A DNA stretch of 33,357 bases. It comes from Lewinella sp. (GTDB lineage: Bacteria; Bacteroidota; Bacteroidia; Chitinophagales; Saprospiraceae). The stretch covers positions 1 to 33,357 of the forward strand of contig JAPKCQ010000008.1 in the NCBI GenBank assembly GCA_026421165.1. Reading direction: 5' to 3'. A program made the translations under genes and the position numbers. Each line of letters opens with the position of its first letter. The stretch's first letter is position 1. This document shows positions 21,780 through 30,526 of this stretch, piece after piece. Under the pieces are notes generated by a model. It made no database searches. It had not been told where the DNA came from and worked only from the letters and a program-made list of their open reading frames with translations.

Positions 21780-23507
21780 TACCTCATTTGCATCTTACTA
21801 TTTCCCTGTATTGTCTTTGCCCAAAAGCCACAGACAGTTTTACTCGACCTTAATTTTGATGAAGTTGCTGATGACGGGCAGTCACCAGCCTCCTGGCGCT
21901 GTAGTACTAAGGGGTACTCGTTGAAATTGGACGCTAATACTACTTACACGGGTGAATACGCCTTATTAATGGAGGCAGGAGAGGCGCCGGAAGCCGAGTT
22001 TGGTAACACGATGAAAAGCTTCCCCGCCAGCCTGGTGGCCGGAAAGCGGATTACCTACAGTGCCATGATCAAATCTGCTGAAGTCGCCGACGGCTACGCA
22101 GGGATATGGTGGAGGGCTGAAGGGGATATCGACGTGTTATCTTTTGGCAGTAGTAAGTCGCAGTTCGATCCATCCGGATTAGACTGGGCCCAACACTCAA
22201 TCACGCTGGACATACCGGAGGAGGCGGAAAGGGTTTACTTCGGAATGATCCTTAGGGGCGGTGGGAAAGCATGGTTCGACGATCAGGTCGTCACGATTGA
22301 CGGCGAGCCGTATGAAGAAGAGGTAGAGGCTTTTCACCCGCTTACCGCCGATCAACGGACGTACCTCCAGGACCGAATCATTCCATTGCACAGCTACGAC
22401 CCGGAAGACGCCCGAACCGACGACCTTGCCGCATTGATGAAGCTTATTGGTCCGGCAAGCGTGGTAGGACTGGGGGAGTCTACCCACGGATCGAGCGCTA
22501 TTTTTCAGCTGAAACACCGGATTTACAAGTACTTGGTGAGGCAAGCTGGGTTTACCCAATTCAGCATCGAGGCAAACCTCCCCGAGGCGTATGCCACCAA
22601 TGGTTTTATCCGTGAGGGTAAGGGTGAAGCATCCGATTACCTGCGGAGTATGCAATTCTGGACTTGGTATACCGAAGAGGTAGCGGAATTATTGACCTGG
22701 ATGAAGAGCTATAACGAAACTCAGGGAATGCCACTGTATTTTTCAGGGTTTGATATGCAGCACTTTGAGGGGCCGGCGGCGGAACTCCATAAATTACTCC
22801 CGCCCTCCGATACCGCTCTTCTGGGGAAAATTGTTGATGAACTGGACTTCGCCCAAACACAGGCCCGGGAGGGTAGACAGCGCCATAAATCGTTTTCTCC
22901 GCTGCAGCACGAATGGCTGGCTACTAAAATTGGGCATCTTCGCTCCCGTCTCCCCGATTTGCTCCCCGATGCACAAAAGCTTGACTGGGGGATGGTGAAC
23001 CTACGGTTATTGGAACAATACCTGACGCTAGATTACGAAACCAGAGATAAGTACATGGCCGAAAATGTGCAGCATATCCGCCAACAAGGTCCTGGTGGAA
23101 AAATGGTTCTATGGGCACACAATGGCCACATTGAGCAAACTGGAGGGCACCTGGGCCAACACTTGGATGAAGCGCTGGGCGAGGACTATCTCTCCATCGG
23201 CTTTGCCTTTTATGACGGAAAGTACTCTGCCGTCGGCTCGGATGGCTTAACTACCTATCCTGCTCAAACGGCGCCATTGGGTACCTACGAATATCTTTTC
23301 CATGAATTGGATGCCCCCATCTTCGCATTGGACCTTCGGCAGTTAGATCGGAACGAGCCACTGCTAGGAGACTTGGCCAGGAAAATGGATTTTCGGGCCA
23401 TCGGCTCCACCAAACGACAGCAAGAGTTCGCACCGACATCTCTGCTGGATGATTTTGATATTTTGATTTTTATTGATCGTACTGAAGCTACGCGCTTGTT
23501 GAGGTAG
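21768..23507 (+). CDS. Erythromycin esterase family protein, secreted, with N-terminal beta-sandwich domain
   Basis: A 579-residue protein. A Sec signal (YLICILLFPCIVFAQ) is followed by about 170 residues of a jelly-roll/carbohydrate-binding-like domain (LDLNFDEVADDGQSPASW, YTGEYALLMEAGE, FGMILRGGGKAWFDD). The esterase-superfamily domain runs from about residue 215: VVGLGESTHGSSAIFQLKHRI with the Glu/His pair of the EreA/EreB family, FSIEANLPEAYATNGFI, YFSGFDMQHFEGPA and MVLWAHNGHIEQTGG with the second catalytic His. Named members hydrolyse the macrolide lactone ring, but most Bacteroidota members have unknown substrates, so resistance should not be assumed. Export and the extra domain suggest a periplasmic or surface hydrolase. 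The start codon sits in a strong hairpin. Confidence 0.88.
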   Translation: MKVDYLICILLFPCIVFAQKPQTVLLDLNFDEVADDGQSPASWRCSTKGYSLKLDANTTYTGEYALLMEAGEAPEAEFGNTMKSFPASLVAGKRITYSAMIKSAEVADGYAGIWWRAEGDIDVLSFGSSKSQFDPSGLDWAQHSITLDIPEEAERVYFGMILRGGGKAWFDDQVVTIDGEPYEEEVEAFHPLTADQRTYLQDRIIPLHSYDPEDARTDDLAALMKLIGPASVVGLGESTHGSSAIFQLKHRIYKYLVRQAGFTQFSIEANLPEAYATNGFIREGKGEASDYLRSMQFWTWYTEEVAELLTWMKSYNETQGMPLYFSGFDMQHFEGPAAELHKLLPPSDTALLGKIVDELDFAQTQAREGRQRHKSFSPLQHEWLATKIGHLRSRLPDLLPDAQKLDWGMVNLRLLEQYLTLDYETRDKYMAENVQHIRQQGPGGKMVLWAHNGHIEQTGGHLGQHLDEALGEDYLSIGFAFYDGKYSAVGSDGLTTYPAQTAPLGTYEYLFHELDAPIFALDLRQLDRNEPLLGDLARKMDFRAIGSTKRQQEFAPTSLLDDFDILIFIDRTEATRLLR

Positions 23508-23512
23508 GGAGA

Positions 23513-23533
23513 AGGCGGGGCCGCAGGTGCAAG
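23513..23533 (-). repeat. Dispersed GC-rich repeat copy downstream of the erythromycin esterase gene
   Basis: The minus strand reads CCTTGCACCTGCGGCCCCGCC, one base off in the GCGGCCGC core. It lies 5 bases after the stop codon, in the 207-base gap before ftsK. That gap also has a possible -7 box TACTTTCG at 23604-23611. Confidence 0.65.
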
Positions 23534-23714
23534 GTGGGGTGATTTAAGCGCAGTCGGCCCATGAGCAAAGAGGTGCTCTTAAGCTGAACTCGGGAACTCT
23601 TCGTACTTTCGCCTTTAAGGGGCGGTAAGTAAATAACGCGACAATCACTTGTTCTTGATCAGCGTAGCTATTATTTATACTTCCTAAGCGAATTACCGAT
23701 TCCCGACTTACTGT

Positions 23715-26210
23715 ATGGCAAAAAGAAAAGCGAAAAACCCGAACCAGCTCGGTCTCAAAATGGGACTGAACGACGAACGCATCCCGAAACTTTTCGGTTT
23801 GCTCTTGCTCTTTATTGCTGTCTATCTCTTTGTCGCTTTTACCTCCTACCTCTTTACCTGGAAGGTAGACCAGGACCGGGTGCTGCGCTTCAGCTGGAAG
23901 CTGCTACTGAACGACGGGCCTACGGTAGACAACTGGCTGGGCCGGCTGGGTGCTTTCCTTTCCAACTTCTACATGTACTTTCTTTTCGGGCTGCCGAGCT
24001 TTGGAATTGTATACCTGCTTTGGCAACTGGGGATGAACCGCCTGCGGCGTCAGAGCATCAAACCGATGGGCGCATTGTTCGTGAAGGTTATGCTGGCTGT
24101 TGTCGGTTTTGCGGTGCTGCTGGAGTTTACGATTGGTAAGGTCTGGCAATTTCCGGTGGGTGGTGCGGTTGGCCAATACCTCGTAAGTCACCTGACCGGT
24201 GTGCTGGGGAGCTTCGGCGTTATCCTGTTATTGGTTGCGTTGTTTGGTTTGTACCTAGTGTTTGAGGCGCGGATTGATTTCAACGGCTCACCGCGGCAGA
24301 TTGGTAATGACATCCGGGACCACTTTTCCGAGCGGATTCGCTTTCGGGGAAAGGAGCGGCCTGAACGCTTCGAACCGAAGATTAAGGCGGATTTCACCGA
24401 GCCTCAAAAACCTTCCACTGAACCTGCGTTAGCGCCTAGAAACAAGCCGAGCATATCCCTAAGCCCGGGAGATGGCTCCGATTTTGAAGTCGATGGCCCA
24501 GCTACGCTTTCCGAGAAAGGCATTGAACAAGTGCCTGGCGAGCAAACCGAGTTGCCACTTGAAGCAGTTGGTGATCTCACCCTCGTAAGCCACGACCCTC
24601 TGGCCGCCGGCGACGCTAACCTAACGATTATTGACGGCGATGAAGGGATCGACACCAGCCTGGCCGTAACCGCTGAAAACGAGGACCACTCTGAGCCTTA
24701 CGACCCGACCCTAGACCTGCCGAACTACGTACCGCCACACGCTGCTTTGCTGCGGGAGCTTGAATCTGGTAAAGCTGAAGTTGATCGATCTGAACTGGAA
24801 GCAAACAAAGACCAGATCATCGAGACTTTATTAAACTACAAGATCGAGATAACGAAGATCCGCGCCACCATCGGGCCAACGGTAACACTGTACGAAATTG
24901 TACCCGCGCCCGGTGTCCGGATCTCCAAGATCAAGAACCTGGAAGACGACATTGCCCTGAGCCTTGCCGCCCTCGGTATCCGGATCATCGCGCCGATCCC
25001 AGGTCGTGGTACCATCGGTATTGAAGTACCGAATAAGAATCCGCAAATGGTCTCCATGCGCGAGGTGATCGAGAGCGAGAAGTTCCGCACGGCGAAGATG
25101 GACTTACCGCTGGCCTTGGGTAAAACGATTAAGAACGAAGTGCTTGTTGCTGACCTTGCCAAAATGCCTCACCTTCTGGTGGCCGGCGCAACGGGCCAGG
25201 GTAAATCGGTAGGTATCAACTCGATCATCATGTCGCTGCTCTATAAAAAGCACCCCAGCCAGGTGAAGCTGGTGATGATTGACCCGAAAAAGGTGGAACT
25301 CTTCCCCTACGCCAAGCTGGAGAGCCACTTCTTGGCCTTTCTTCCGGGGCAAACCGAGCCGATTACGACCGAGACGACCAAGGTGATTCACATCCTGAAC
25401 AGCCTCTGTATCGAGATGGACCAGCGCTACGACCTGCTTAAAAAAGCCTCGTCGCGGAACATTAAGGAGTACAACGAGAAGTTTGTAGCCCGCCGCCTCA
25501 ACCCTGAAAAGGGACATAAGTTCTTACCCTTCATCGTACTGATTATTGACGAATTTGCCGACCTGATCATGACGGCCGGTAAAGAAGTGGAGATGCCGAT
25601 CGCGCGCCTAGCGCAGCTCTCCCGCGCCGTAGGTATTCACCTCGTTATCGCTACCCAGCGCCCGTCGGTGAACATCATTACTGGTGTGATCAAAGCAAAC
25701 TTCCCCGCGCGGATAGCCTATAAGGTTACCGCTAAGGTGGATTCACGGACCATCCTTGACGCCGGTGGTGCAGACCAGTTGATTGGGCGGGGAGACATGC
25801 TGCTAAGTAACGATGGCGACGTAGTTCGCCTCCAGGGTGCCTTCGTCGATACCCCCGAAGTGGAAGAGGTTATCAACTTTATTGGCAACCAGCGTGGCTA
25901 CGTAGAACCCTACCTGCTGCCAGAATACAATACCGACGAGGAAATGGCTGGCTCCGGCTCGCTCTCTTACGCCGACCTCGACGATATGTTTGAGGATGCT
26001 GCCCGACTGATTGTCAGCCAACAACACGGCTCAACTTCTATGATTCAGCGCCGCTTGAAACTCGGCTACAACCGTGCTGGCCGCATTGTTGACCAGATGG
26101 AGCAACTCGGCATTGTTGGCCCAGCCCAAGGCTCTAAGCCCCGGGAAGTACTTGTGTACGATGAGCAGGAGCTGATCCGGTTTATTGATGACCTACGTAA
26201 TAGAGGGTAG
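23715..26210 (+). CDS. ftsK: DNA translocase FtsK/SpoIIIE
   Basis: An 831-residue septal DNA pump that clears and aligns chromosomes during division. Four or five N-terminal membrane helices lie in residues about 26-185 (LFGLLLLFIAVYLFVAF, FYMYFLFGLPSFGIVYLLW, VMLAVVGFAVLL, VILLLVALFGLYLVF). A Pro/Glu-rich linker spans about 200-350, then the motor: alpha domain with ITKIRATIGPTVTLYEI, Walker A GATGQGKSVG (about 491-500), Walker B FIVLIIDEFADL (about 607-618), and RAVGIHLVIATQRPSVNIITG. The C-terminal gamma winged helix (about 765-831) reads KLGYNRAGRIVDQMEQLGIVGP. Length is usual for Bacteroidota. A copy of the dispersed repeat lies in frame in the linker (EPALAP). Confidence 0.96.
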   Translation: MAKRKAKNPNQLGLKMGLNDERIPKLFGLLLLFIAVYLFVAFTSYLFTWKVDQDRVLRFSWKLLLNDGPTVDNWLGRLGAFLSNFYMYFLFGLPSFGIVYLLWQLGMNRLRRQSIKPMGALFVKVMLAVVGFAVLLEFTIGKVWQFPVGGAVGQYLVSHLTGVLGSFGVILLLVALFGLYLVFEARIDFNGSPRQIGNDIRDHFSERIRFRGKERPERFEPKIKADFTEPQKPSTEPALAPRNKPSISLSPGDGSDFEVDGPATLSEKGIEQVPGEQTELPLEAVGDLTLVSHDPLAAGDANLTIIDGDEGIDTSLAVTAENEDHSEPYDPTLDLPNYVPPHAALLRELESGKAEVDRSELEANKDQIIETLLNYKIEITKIRATIGPTVTLYEIVPAPGVRISKIKNLEDDIALSLAALGIRIIAPIPGRGTIGIEVPNKNPQMVSMREVIESEKFRTAKMDLPLALGKTIKNEVLVADLAKMPHLLVAGATGQGKSVGINSIIMSLLYKKHPSQVKLVMIDPKKVELFPYAKLESHFLAFLPGQTEPITTETTKVIHILNSLCIEMDQRYDLLKKASSRNIKEYNEKFVARRLNPEKGHKFLPFIVLIIDEFADLIMTAGKEVEMPIARLAQLSRAVGIHLVIATQRPSVNIITGVIKANFPARIAYKVTAKVDSRTILDAGGADQLIGRGDMLLSNDGDVVRLQGAFVDTPEVEEVINFIGNQRGYVEPYLLPEYNTDEEMAGSGSLSYADLDDMFEDAARLIVSQQHGSTSMIQRRLKLGYNRAGRIVDQMEQLGIVGPAQGSKPREVLVYDEQELIRFIDDLRNRG
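24418..24438 (+). repeat. Partial dispersed repeat copy inside the ftsK linker
   Basis: CTGAACCTGCGTTAGCGCCTA shares the 14 bases CCTGCGTTAGCGCC with the intergenic copy upstream of engB. It encodes EPALAP in the disordered linker. Confidence 0.5.
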
Positions 26211-26321
26211 GTTAGACTTTCAGGGTCGCCGGGCGTTGGAGGTGGAAATTACCAATATCCAGCATAAGCCAGCACATAAAAAGGACAATACCAACTCGTC
26301 AACGTAAGTTTACAACTCAGT

Positions 26322-27644
26322 ATGAATTTACCCCTATTCCTTGCCCGTAACGTAGCCAAGGGCGGCACGAAATCAATTTCCCGGACCATCATCGGTATTG
26401 CGGTGGCAGCGGTGGCTATCTCTATGGCTACGATGGTGCTGGCCAGTGCGCTCATCTTTGGCTTCAAGGCGGAGATTTCTGATAAGATCTTCGGTTTTTG
26501 GGGGCATGTTCACATTACAGCGGACGCTGCCAGTTACCGTATTCTGGACAGCTACAACTATCCGATCTCCAATAAGCAGGATTTTTACCCGAGCCTGGAC
26601 ACTACCGGCCGCATTACCCTGGAAGCCTATAGTGGCGGACTCGGCGAAAAGGCTGGAGAGCAAACCACTACGAATGGCGGTATCGACCACATCCAGCAGT
26701 TCATCGTTTTACCGGGGGTGGCTTCTGTTTATCAGGAAGGAGAGCGGCTGCCGGTGCAGGAAGCACTCATCCTGAAGGGTATTGCTGAAGATTACGACTG
26801 GGAAAATTTTGGCCGCTACCTTATTGAAGGAGAACGGCTTGAAGTGACACCCGATAGCACCAGCCGCGGCATCATCATCAGCAGCATTACCGCCAAGCGG
26901 ATGCAGGTCGGGCTAGGTGACCGGGTAGACTTTACCTTCATCGATCGGACGCTGCAGGAGCGGCCCCGCAAATTTACCGTCACCGGTATCTACAAAACCG
27001 GCCTCGAAGAGTACGACCGGCAATTTGCGCTGGTAGACATCAAGCAACCCCGTGCGCTCCTCGGCTGGGAAGACGACCAGGTGGGCGGCTTTGAAGTCAC
27101 CATCGACGACCTCGATGACCTGGAAGCCATCAGTGGCTATATTCATTACCAGGTATTACCGCAGGATCTTTACGGCGAAAGTATCCGGAAGAAAATCCAT
27201 ACGCTTTTTAGCTGGCTGGACATTCAGGACTACAACTGGGCGCTCATCCTTACCCTCATGGTGATCGTGGCGATCATCAACATGATGACGGCACTGCTCA
27301 TTCTCATTCTGGAGCGCACCAACATGATCGGTACGCTCAAGGCACTGGGGCAGAGCAACTGGAGCATCCGTCAGATTTTTCTGTACTACGCCGCTTTCAT
27401 CATCGTGGTCGGGTTGTTGCTCGGCAACGCCATCGGGCTGCTACTGTGCTGGGCGCAGAAGACCTTTGAATTTGTGAAGTTGGACGAGGAGTCTTATTAC
27501 TTATCAGTCGCACCAATTGATGTGGACTGGATGACGGTAGCTGGGCTGAACGTAGGTACTTTCCTGATCACGCTTGTGTTTTTGGTGGTGCCTTCTTACC
27601 TCGTAACGAGGATTGATCCGGTTAAGGCTATTCGGTTTAAGTAA
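26322..27644 (+). CDS. ABC transporter permease, FtsX/LolC-LolE-like
   Basis: A 440-residue inner-membrane permease with the four-helix LolC/E or MacB-type layout: a first helix (TIIGIAVAAVAISMATMVLASAL), a large periplasmic domain of about 230 residues, then three C-terminal helices (WALILTLMVIVAIINMMTALLILILE, YYAAFIIVVGLLLGNAIGLLL, VGTFLITLVFLVVPSYLV). The FtsX hallmark ERTNMIGTLKALGQSNWSIRQIFLYYAAFII is seen, and it ends RIDPVKAIRFK, typical of LolC/E. LolCDE lifts lipoproteins to the outer membrane; this could be the LolC/E homodimer subunit, but MacB-like roles cannot be excluded. The ATPase is not adjacent. The ftsK gene lies 111 bases upstream on the same strand; TAAGTTTA at about 26305 may be its -7 box. 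Confidence 0.88.
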   Translation: MNLPLFLARNVAKGGTKSISRTIIGIAVAAVAISMATMVLASALIFGFKAEISDKIFGFWGHVHITADAASYRILDSYNYPISNKQDFYPSLDTTGRITLEAYSGGLGEKAGEQTTTNGGIDHIQQFIVLPGVASVYQEGERLPVQEALILKGIAEDYDWENFGRYLIEGERLEVTPDSTSRGIIISSITAKRMQVGLGDRVDFTFIDRTLQERPRKFTVTGIYKTGLEEYDRQFALVDIKQPRALLGWEDDQVGGFEVTIDDLDDLEAISGYIHYQVLPQDLYGESIRKKIHTLFSWLDIQDYNWALILTLMVIVAIINMMTALLILILERTNMIGTLKALGQSNWSIRQIFLYYAAFIIVVGLLLGNAIGLLLCWAQKTFEFVKLDEESYYLSVAPIDVDWMTVAGLNVGTFLITLVFLVVPSYLVTRIDPVKAIRFK

Positions 27645-27672
27645 GGGGCGCGGCCGCGGGATGCAAAGAACG
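27645..27672 (-). repeat. Dispersed GC-rich repeat copy downstream of the FtsX-like permease gene
   Basis: The minus strand reads CGTTCTTTGCATCCCGCGGCCGCGCCCC (quoted in parts: CGTTCTTTGCA and GCGGCCGCGCCCC). It matches the engB-upstream copy over CGTTCTTTGCA and the rsmA-upstream copy over the GC core. It begins directly after the permease stop. Confidence 0.65.
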
Positions 27673-27719
27673 TTGGTTGCCGGTTTTTAAGCTGGCAACT
27701 ATACCACCGTTGGGAACAC

Positions 27720-27783
27720 GAGGTAAAAACACCTGCCCGTACGGGCGATCGGTGGGATCGCTGGCGCGAACATATTTTACCTC
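27720..27783. terminator. Multi-hairpin structure between convergent genes
   Basis: The outer arms GAGGTAAAA (27720-27728) and TTTTACCTC (27775-27783) are perfect inverted repeats. Inside are a 12-base palindrome GCCCGTACGGGC (27735-27746) and a second hairpin GCGATC/GATCGC (27745-27761). It sits in the 165-base gap between the convergent permease and NamZ genes and probably ends transcripts from both sides. The U-rich bases are inside the outer arms, so the mechanism is not the standard one. Confidence 0.5.
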
Positions 27784-27809
27784 AAGTGACCGATAGTAGT
27801 ATAACCGAG

Positions 27810-29063
27810 TTACGGATACAGCGTATAGCGGCTTCGCATCACCCGGTAATCCGCCAGCTCTGCAGCCCAACCCGCCCGGATGGCTTCAGCGGAATCTCCG
27901 GCAATGATGCGCTTGCGAAGTTCATCGGTACCGGCTAGGAGGTCGAAGAAGTCGGGCCTGGTAAAGAAAGTCATGTCCTGATCGTTAAGGTCATTGTAGG
28001 CGTTGACGAGGTAATCTAGTTGGAGGGTAGGCCGGTGTGCGGCGGCGGTGGGCATCAGCGTCAGGTCAAAGCCGCGGCAGAGTTGGCCTTTCAGTTTCGG
28101 AGCGGCGCTGCCCGGGCCAGGAGTTGGCGTGAAGCGGATGTCTCCGGCGGAGAACTTCGGATGGCCGTAGAGTTGGAACTGTTTCCGGGTGCCCCGACCT
28201 ACGGAAACCGCTGTCCCCTCGAAGAAACAGAGGCTGGGGTAGAGGTAGATGCTGCGGTTGTTAGGCAGGTTGGGCGATGGGGCGATGGGAAGTAGGTAGG
28301 GCTGGTTGTGGGCATAGTTCTTCATGGGGATGACCGTAAGGTTGGCCTGCTTGCCGCCGGGAATCCAGCCTTCGCCGTTAACCATGCGGGCGAATTCTCC
28401 TACCGTTAGGCCGTGGGCAACGGGAATGGGAGCTATGCCCACAAAACTACTGAACGCGGGCTTCAGGACGGGGCCGTCGATCAGGTGACCGTTGGGGTTG
28501 GGGCGGTCGAGTACCATTACCTGTTTGCCGTGGGTGGCAGCGGCTTCCATGACGTAGAAGAGGGTGGAGATGTAGGTGTAGAAGCGGGCGCCTACGTCTT
28601 GGATGTCGAAGAGAATGACGTCGATGTCGGCAAGGTCCTGAGCGGAGGGCTTTTTGTTTTTACCGTAAAGGGATTTGATGGGTAGCCCGGATTGCTGGTC
28701 GACACCGTCTTTGATGCTGGCTCCGGCGTCGGCTGCTCCGCGGAAGCCGTGCTCGGGGGCGAAGATTTTTACCAGCTTGAGGCCCATGCTTTGCAGGCTG
28801 TCTACAAGGTGCGTGTCGCCGATGGTGGAGGTTTGGTTGACGAGGAGGGCGATGCGTTTGCCGCTTAGTTGGGGGAGGTAATCAGCAGTTTCCCAAGCAG
28901 CCGGGCGCAGCTCGGTAGGATCCTGTGGAGCGTTGTTTGCCTCACTTTGCTCCTTGGTCTGTTCGCTTTGCACCTGCGTTTGCGCCGCATTAGAAGTGCC
29001 GTTGTTGCCACAATTTGCGGTAAGTGCTGCGAGAAAAACAGAAAATATTAGTACCTTGGCCAT
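27810..29063 (-). CDS. namZ: DUF1343 / NamZ-type exo-beta-N-acetylmuramidase, probable lipoprotein
   Basis: A 417-residue exported protein. The signal (VLIFSVFLAALTANCGNN) suggests a lipoprotein with Cys18, although Asn at -1 is unusual for a lipobox. A low-complexity linker (AAQTQVQSEQTKEQSE) comes next and coincides with a copy of the dispersed repeat. The DUF1343 domain follows: RIALLVNQTST, LKLVKIFAPEHGFRG with the likely catalytic Glu, IDVILFDIQDVGARFYTY, MVLDRPNPNG, AHGLTVGEFARMVNGE, SPNLPN and FEGTAVSVGRGT. Characterised members (Bacillus NamZ/YbbC) release MurNAc from the non-reducing end of peptidoglycan fragments during cell wall recycling. Here it would act in the periplasm. No MurQ or transporter for MurNAc is nearby. 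Confidence 0.92.
   Translation of the reverse strand: MAKVLIFSVFLAALTANCGNNGTSNAAQTQVQSEQTKEQSEANNAPQDPTELRPAAWETADYLPQLSGKRIALLVNQTSTIGDTHLVDSLQSMGLKLVKIFAPEHGFRGAADAGASIKDGVDQQSGLPIKSLYGKNKKPSAQDLADIDVILFDIQDVGARFYTYISTLFYVMEAAATHGKQVMVLDRPNPNGHLIDGPVLKPAFSSFVGIAPIPVAHGLTVGEFARMVNGEGWIPGGKQANLTVIPMKNYAHNQPYLLPIAPSPNLPNNRSIYLYPSLCFFEGTAVSVGRGTRKQFQLYGHPKFSAGDIRFTPTPGPGSAAPKLKGQLCRGFDLTLMPTAAAHRPTLQLDYLVNAYNDLNDQDMTFFTRPDFFDLLAGTDELRKRIIAGDSAEAIRAGWAAELADYRVMRSRYTLYP
28961..28990 (+). repeat. Dispersed GC-rich repeat copy inside the NamZ gene
   Basis: GTTCGCTTTGCACCTGCGTTTGCGCC matches the engB-upstream copy (GTTCTTTGCACCTGCGTTAGCGCC) with one insertion and one change. The gene is read on the other strand, giving AAQTQVQSE in the linker behind the signal peptide. 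Confidence 0.65.
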
Positions 29064-29113
29064 CCTACTAGTAATTTAATCTTTTAGTACTGTCCCGCCA
29101 TCTCTTTCAACTC

Positions 29114-30526
29114 ATGAAGCAAAAGGAATACGCAATCATAGACGTGGAAACAACGGGTGGTAAAGCCAGCCGTTGTCGTGTTACCGAGATCGGGATTGTG
29201 GTCTTTGATGGTGAAAAGGTAATCGAAACTTACGAGACGCTGATAAATCCTGAAACCTGGATTCCTGCCGGGATTGTAGAGTTGACCGGGATTACCCAGG
29301 AAATGGTGAAAACCGCGCCGAAGTTTCAGGAGGTCGCCAAGCGCATTATTGAGCTGACGGAAGGCCGCATCTTCGTGGCGCACAACAGCCGCTTCGATTA
29401 TGATTTTATTAAGGAAGAGTTCCGCCGCCTCGGCTACACTTATACCCGCAAACAACTGTGTACCGTTCGGTTGACGCGTAAGACTTATCCGGGCCTGAAG
29501 TCCTACAGTCTGGGCAATCTGGTTAAGCACTTCGGTATCCAGCTGGACAATCACCACCGCGCTCTGGCCGACGCTACGGCGACCACTGAGCTATTAAAAT
29601 TCTGCCTTGCCGGACCGGACTCGGCAGAAGAGGTGCAAACGCTTGTAAATCGCGGCATCTCCGCCACCAAGTTGCCTCAAAACATGCAGCTGGAGCAGAT
29701 TACGAACCTGCCCGAAGAATGCGGCGTCTACTATTTTCATGATGCGGACGGAGGCGTTATTTACGTCGGTAAAAGCATCAATATCCGCAGCCGGGTATCA
29801 CAACATTTTAACGACCGGACGGGAAAGGGCAAGCTCATCGCCCGCCAGGTAGCCGACATTACCTACGAGCTGACCGGCTCGGAACTGGTCGCCCTGCTGC
29901 ACGAAAGCGAGGAAATCAAACGGCTGCAACCCAACATCAACCGGGCACAACGGCGAAGTAAATTCGACTACGCCATTATCTCGAAGCTGAATAAGGATGG
30001 TTACCGCTGTTTCGATATTGTGAAGAACACTGCTCAAGTGAGAAAAGAGGAAGATGTGATCAGCGAATTTCCGACCCTAAGCCGGGCGAAAGGGCGGTTG
30101 AATTTTGTCAGGAAGCACCTCGAGCTCTGCGGCATCTTCACCAAGCTGAACTCCGGAAAAATCTGCTTCTACTACCACCTGAAGCAATGCCGTGGTGCCT
30201 GCTGTAACGAAGAGTCTCCGGAAGACTACAACGAGCGTGCAGGGGATGCCCGTCTCCTCCTCCGCAACGTCTTCGATTACGACTTCCTCCTCTTTGACCG
30301 CGGCCGGACGCACGACGAAGAAGCCGTGGTGCTGGTACAAGAGGGTAAGTACCGGGGCTACACCTACGTCTCCAAAACCGAAACGCTCGGCGTCGAGGAA
30401 ATTGTGGAACGGGTGAAGTGGCTGGAGTCACATCCGGATACTGCGCGGATTATCCAGCGGTATGTTTCTGAGAAGGGGGGGCGGATGGTTGATTTGGCTA
30501 GTGGTAAGCGGAAGAGTTTGGTATAA
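29114..30526 (+). CDS. DEDDh 3'-5' exonuclease fused to GIY-YIG endonuclease domain (DnaQ/UvrC-N-like)
   Basis: A 470-residue fusion. Residues 1-170 form a DnaQ-like proofreading-type exonuclease with all acidic motifs: IIDVETTGG (Asp10, Glu12), VAHNSRFDYDF (about 88-98) and HHRALADATAT (His/Asp, about 146-156). From about residue 198 a GIY-YIG domain follows: CGVYYFHDADGGVIYVGKS, with the R in INIRSRVSQHF and the metal-binding Glu in LLHESEEIK. The last 200 residues carry UvrC-like Cys residues (KQCRGACCNEES). This arrangement is known in Actinobacteria and Bacteroidetes and is related to Cho/UvrC incision nucleases; a DNA repair role is likely. Its stop TAA abuts the stop of the convergent MacB-like gene with no base between. 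Confidence 0.92.
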   Translation: MKQKEYAIIDVETTGGKASRCRVTEIGIVVFDGEKVIETYETLINPETWIPAGIVELTGITQEMVKTAPKFQEVAKRIIELTEGRIFVAHNSRFDYDFIKEEFRRLGYTYTRKQLCTVRLTRKTYPGLKSYSLGNLVKHFGIQLDNHHRALADATATTELLKFCLAGPDSAEEVQTLVNRGISATKLPQNMQLEQITNLPEECGVYYFHDADGGVIYVGKSINIRSRVSQHFNDRTGKGKLIARQVADITYELTGSELVALLHESEEIKRLQPNINRAQRRSKFDYAIISKLNKDGYRCFDIVKNTAQVRKEEDVISEFPTLSRAKGRLNFVRKHLELCGIFTKLNSGKICFYYHLKQCRGACCNEESPEDYNERAGDARLLLRNVFDYDFLLFDRGRTHDEEAVVLVQEGKYRGYTYVSKTETLGVEEIVERVKWLESHPDTARIIQRYVSEKGGRMVDLASGKRKSLV

